From Patescibacteria group bacterium (lineage in GTDB: Bacteria; Patescibacteriota; Gracilibacteria; UBA1369; JAHJTR01), in the NCBI GenBank assembly GCA_018829865.1, contig JAHJTR010000239.1, positions 1-9,267 of the forward strand: a DNA stretch of 9,267 bases. Direction: 5' to 3'. Below, piece by piece: positions 7,532 through 9,267 of this stretch. Both the position numbers and the translations under genes were made by a program. Under the pieces are notes generated by a model that searched no databases, was not told where the DNA came from, and worked only from the letters and a program-made list of their open reading frames with translations. Position 1 is the first letter of the stretch; every line of letters begins with the position of its first letter.

Positions 7532-8416
7532 GTGGCGTATAGAAAAGCATATCCTTCCAAATTAAGCTTTGCCCTCAAAGGTGATAGTCTACACGTGCAT
7601 TCGTCTGGCGAAACACAATATAATCCTGATCTATGGGGCATTAAATATTTATTCGATCATGGCCTACCCGATAAACTTGCAAAGCTTTATGTCAATGGTG
7701 CTATATCAAATACTACTGCTTTGAGGATGTTTTTTCTGAAACATTTATTTCCTAATATCGAGTTCCATGATGCTGAGAACGATAAGTTTAGTACTATCGC
7801 TGAAGAAATCATAAAAAATGCCGGAACAAAGTATATCACCTATGCCTCAAACGAATATCCACTCAATAATAGAGGCACTAAAGATAAGTTAGAGTCTTGT
7901 ATTGAGAAAGAATTGGCCGATAACCTTTCGAGGCATATTCCGGATTTTTCTACGAGAGCTAAAGTTGTCCGACAGTTTCCCGCCAACATCTTTAGGAATC
8001 ATATTAGTGAGAATTCCAGAATAACCGACAAGCTTTGGATTGATATGGTTTCGATGAATAGCTTAGGAGAGTTGTCTCCTATTGAGCTGAAGGTGAGTGG
8101 CAACATTCCGTTAGACTTATTCGCGCAAGGGCTTGATTACGGCATTTATTGTCATCTTTTTAAGAAGCATATTAAGGATAATTGGTTTAATGAGCGCATT
8201 GGGCCCAAAAAAGATAAGATAACCATTTATTATATCGGGGAGGAATTTCATCCTGCGCTTGTCGGGAGGGATGAGGAGAATGGTATTATTTCTCTTGTCA
8301 GGAACAATGAGTTTTTCAATATCGTATTTGTAAAAATTACTGTTGATAAAAAAAGACAGTGCATCACAGGCAAATCAGAAGTTATTTTTGATGCAAGGAA
8401 TCAATGCGGATTATAA
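7532..8416 (+). CDS. PD-(D/E)XK nuclease-like protein
   Basis: This 294-residue soluble protein carries the layout of a PD-(D/E)XK nuclease core near its C-terminal third. D171 is in KLWIDMV, followed by E185-L-K187 in SPIELKV (the D-x13-E-x-K spacing seen in many such enzymes) and Q199-GLD-Y203 in FAQGLDYGIY, the QxxxY motif of RecB-like and type I restriction nucleases. Helices before the core (DKLESCIEKELADNL, 118-132) could supply the motif I Glu. Such cores cut DNA in a metal-dependent way, and the QxxxY motif lies beside the active site. The N-terminal 110 residues have no recognised domain and may recognise the target or a partner. The GTG start follows a strong ribosome binding site. 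The 3' end overlaps the MBL gene by 13 bases, so the two are probably made together. The fold assignment is fairly secure from the three motifs; the substrate and biological role are not known. Confidence 0.83.
   Translation: MAYRKAYPSKLSFALKGDSLHVHSSGETQYNPDLWGIKYLFDHGLPDKLAKLYVNGAISNTTALRMFFLKHLFPNIEFHDAENDKFSTIAEEIIKNAGTKYITYASNEYPLNNRGTKDKLESCIEKELADNLSRHIPDFSTRAKVVRQFPANIFRNHISENSRITDKLWIDMVSMNSLGELSPIELKVSGNIPLDLFAQGLDYGIYCHLFKKHIKDNWFNERIGPKKDKITIYYIGEEFHPALVGRDEENGIISLVRNNEFFNIVFVKITVDKKRQCITGKSEVIFDARNQCGL
8395..8399 (+). promoter_or_regulatory. Ribosome binding site of the MBL gene
   Basis: AAGGA lies within the last codons of the PD-(D/E)XK gene, 4 bases before the ATG at 8404. 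It supports that start and the 13-base overlap of the two genes. The protein beginning there (MRIIIHRGTHQIGGS) opens directly with the first strand of the MBL fold, which also fits. Confidence 0.6.
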
Positions 8417-9267
8417 TCCATCGTGGAACTCATCAGATTGGCGGTAGTTGTGTTGAGGTTGAAGCGAGTGGCACCAGAATCCTCATTGATTTCGGGATGC
8501 CGCTTCAGGACGCCTGCGGCGCTGATTTTAACGACCGCGCCCTTGATGGCAAGTCATTACAGGGTCTTATTGACGATAAGGTTCTGTTTGATGTTCAGGG
8601 ATTGTATATCGGCGCTGATCCTTCTGTAGACGCCGTTCTTATTTCGCACTCCCACAAAGACCACTACGGCCTGCTTCCGTATATTAATCCAAAGATTCCG
8701 GTATACATCAGCAAGGGGTCTTATGAGTTGGTGCGCGCGCTAAATGTTTTCCTGCCGGTATCGAAGCATACCACTATTAATACGCCAGTTTTTTTGCGGC
8801 ATAATCGGCCGGTTAAGATAGGCGGGTTTTCCATTACGCCGTATCTGGTTGATCACTCCGGCTTTGACGCGATGGGATTTCTGATAAGCGAGGCGGCCAC
8901 AGGGAAAACTGTTCTGTATACCGGAGATTTCCGCGCAGGCGGATGGACGCGGAAACGCTACGATGATTTTATAAGTAAGCCTCCCAAGCGGGTTGATTGC
9001 CTTCTAATGGAAGGCACCATGCTTGCGCGCGAAGGCGGTAAATATCCTGATGAGCCAGCCGTGGTGCAAGGCGTTATCGGGGCTATTCGAAAAAGCGCAA
9101 ATACGGTTATCTTGATATATTGTTCTGGTCAAAATATCGATCGTATTGTTTCGTTATACAAAGCCGCGCGTAAGACAAAAGCGCTTCTTGTGGTGGATCC
9201 GTATACTGCGTATATGCTCAAAGTAGCGGGTGATGTATCAAGCCGTATTCCGCAGATCGAATGGGAC
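8404..9267 (+). CDS. MBL-fold metallohydrolase, RNase J/CPSF-like, partial at right edge
   Basis: This 288-codon frame is open to the window's end, so the C-terminus is missing. It shows the zinc-binding motifs of metallo-beta-lactamase-fold hydrolases: HSHKDH (H82, H84, D86, H87), DHS with H151, and YTGDFR with D175. LLMEGT with E203 resembles the acidic motif A of the beta-CASP nucleases. The N-terminus IHRGTHQIGGSCVEV and SGQNIDRIVSLYKAAR (222-237) are typical of the RNase J/CPSF-like branch that acts on RNA or DNA, rather than of beta-lactam-cleaving enzymes. The likely role is metal-dependent cleavage of a nucleic acid phosphodiester bond, but the substrate cannot be told. It starts inside the end of the PD-(D/E)XK gene, in another frame, and has its own AAGGA. 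G+C is visibly higher than in the genes to its left, with more GGC, GCC and CGC codons, which suggests separate ancestry. The family is very likely right; nuclease activity is inferred. Confidence 0.9.
   Translation, partial: MRIIIHRGTHQIGGSCVEVEASGTRILIDFGMPLQDACGADFNDRALDGKSLQGLIDDKVLFDVQGLYIGADPSVDAVLISHSHKDHYGLLPYINPKIPVYISKGSYELVRALNVFLPVSKHTTINTPVFLRHNRPVKIGGFSITPYLVDHSGFDAMGFLISEAATGKTVLYTGDFRAGGWTRKRYDDFISKPPKRVDCLLMEGTMLAREGGKYPDEPAVVQGVIGAIRKSANTVILIYCSGQNIDRIVSLYKAARKTKALLVVDPYTAYMLKVAGDVSSRIPQIEWD

Noticed and set aside
8423..8629. 68-codon frame with an ATG inside the MBL gene region.
   Set aside because: It is a shadow in another frame; the frame from 8404 carries all the MBL motifs and stays open to the window end.

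Overview
The window is a bacterial defence-island-like segment. All genes lie on the + strand, with tight spacing and GTG/TTG starts. Base composition is moderate and AT-leaning. No rRNA, tRNA, CRISPR array, transposase or integrase is visible, so the host cannot be named; an uncultured bacterium is plausible but only a guess. There is no gene-free stretch longer than about 100 bases.

Left edge (1-107): a nested inverted repeat occupies 14-82. Its outer arms contain RYYYAAC and GTTRRRY core-type sequences (GCCTAAC / GTTAGGC), and its inner stem has one unpaired extra base on the left arm. This is the arrangement expected of an integron attC recombination site, though the fit is not perfect. 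Immediately after it starts a type I restriction subunit gene (hsdR) that has lost its 5' part. The open frame is closed upstream by a stop inside the repeat (77-79). HsdR-like sequence begins only at about 107, just where the nuclease Asp should be, and Tyr is found instead.

98-2881: the rest of HsdR is intact for over 900 codons (helicase motifs and C-terminal domain). No hsdM or hsdS is in the window.

2948-7431: two translationally coupled genes of unknown system. The first encodes a 1230-residue, apparently all-helical protein with a HEPN-like N-terminal region and no P-loop. The second encodes a 263-residue helical protein with an Rx4H motif typical of HEPN ribonucleases. Stop and start overlap as TAATG, suggesting a two-component unit, possibly effector plus sensor/scaffold.

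7432-7531: a 100-base gap with a perfect TATAAT, a 25-codon open stretch without a start codon that may be a gene remnant, and a strong ribosome binding site.

7532-9267: a second coupled pair. A 294-residue PD-(D/E)XK nuclease (D171, E185-L-K187, Q199xxxY203) overlaps by 13 bases the start of a metallo-beta-lactamase-fold hydrolase of the RNase J/CPSF-like type (HSHKDH, DHS, TGDFR), which runs off the right edge. The last gene is visibly richer in G+C than its neighbours.

Overall, a damaged type I restriction locus is followed by a set of likely nucleic-acid-cleaving enzymes: a HEPN protein, a PD-(D/E)XK protein and an MBL nuclease-like protein. The large helical protein coupled to the HEPN gene is the best candidate for an undescribed defence component. 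Its assignment to defence rests on context and motifs, not on a recognised family.
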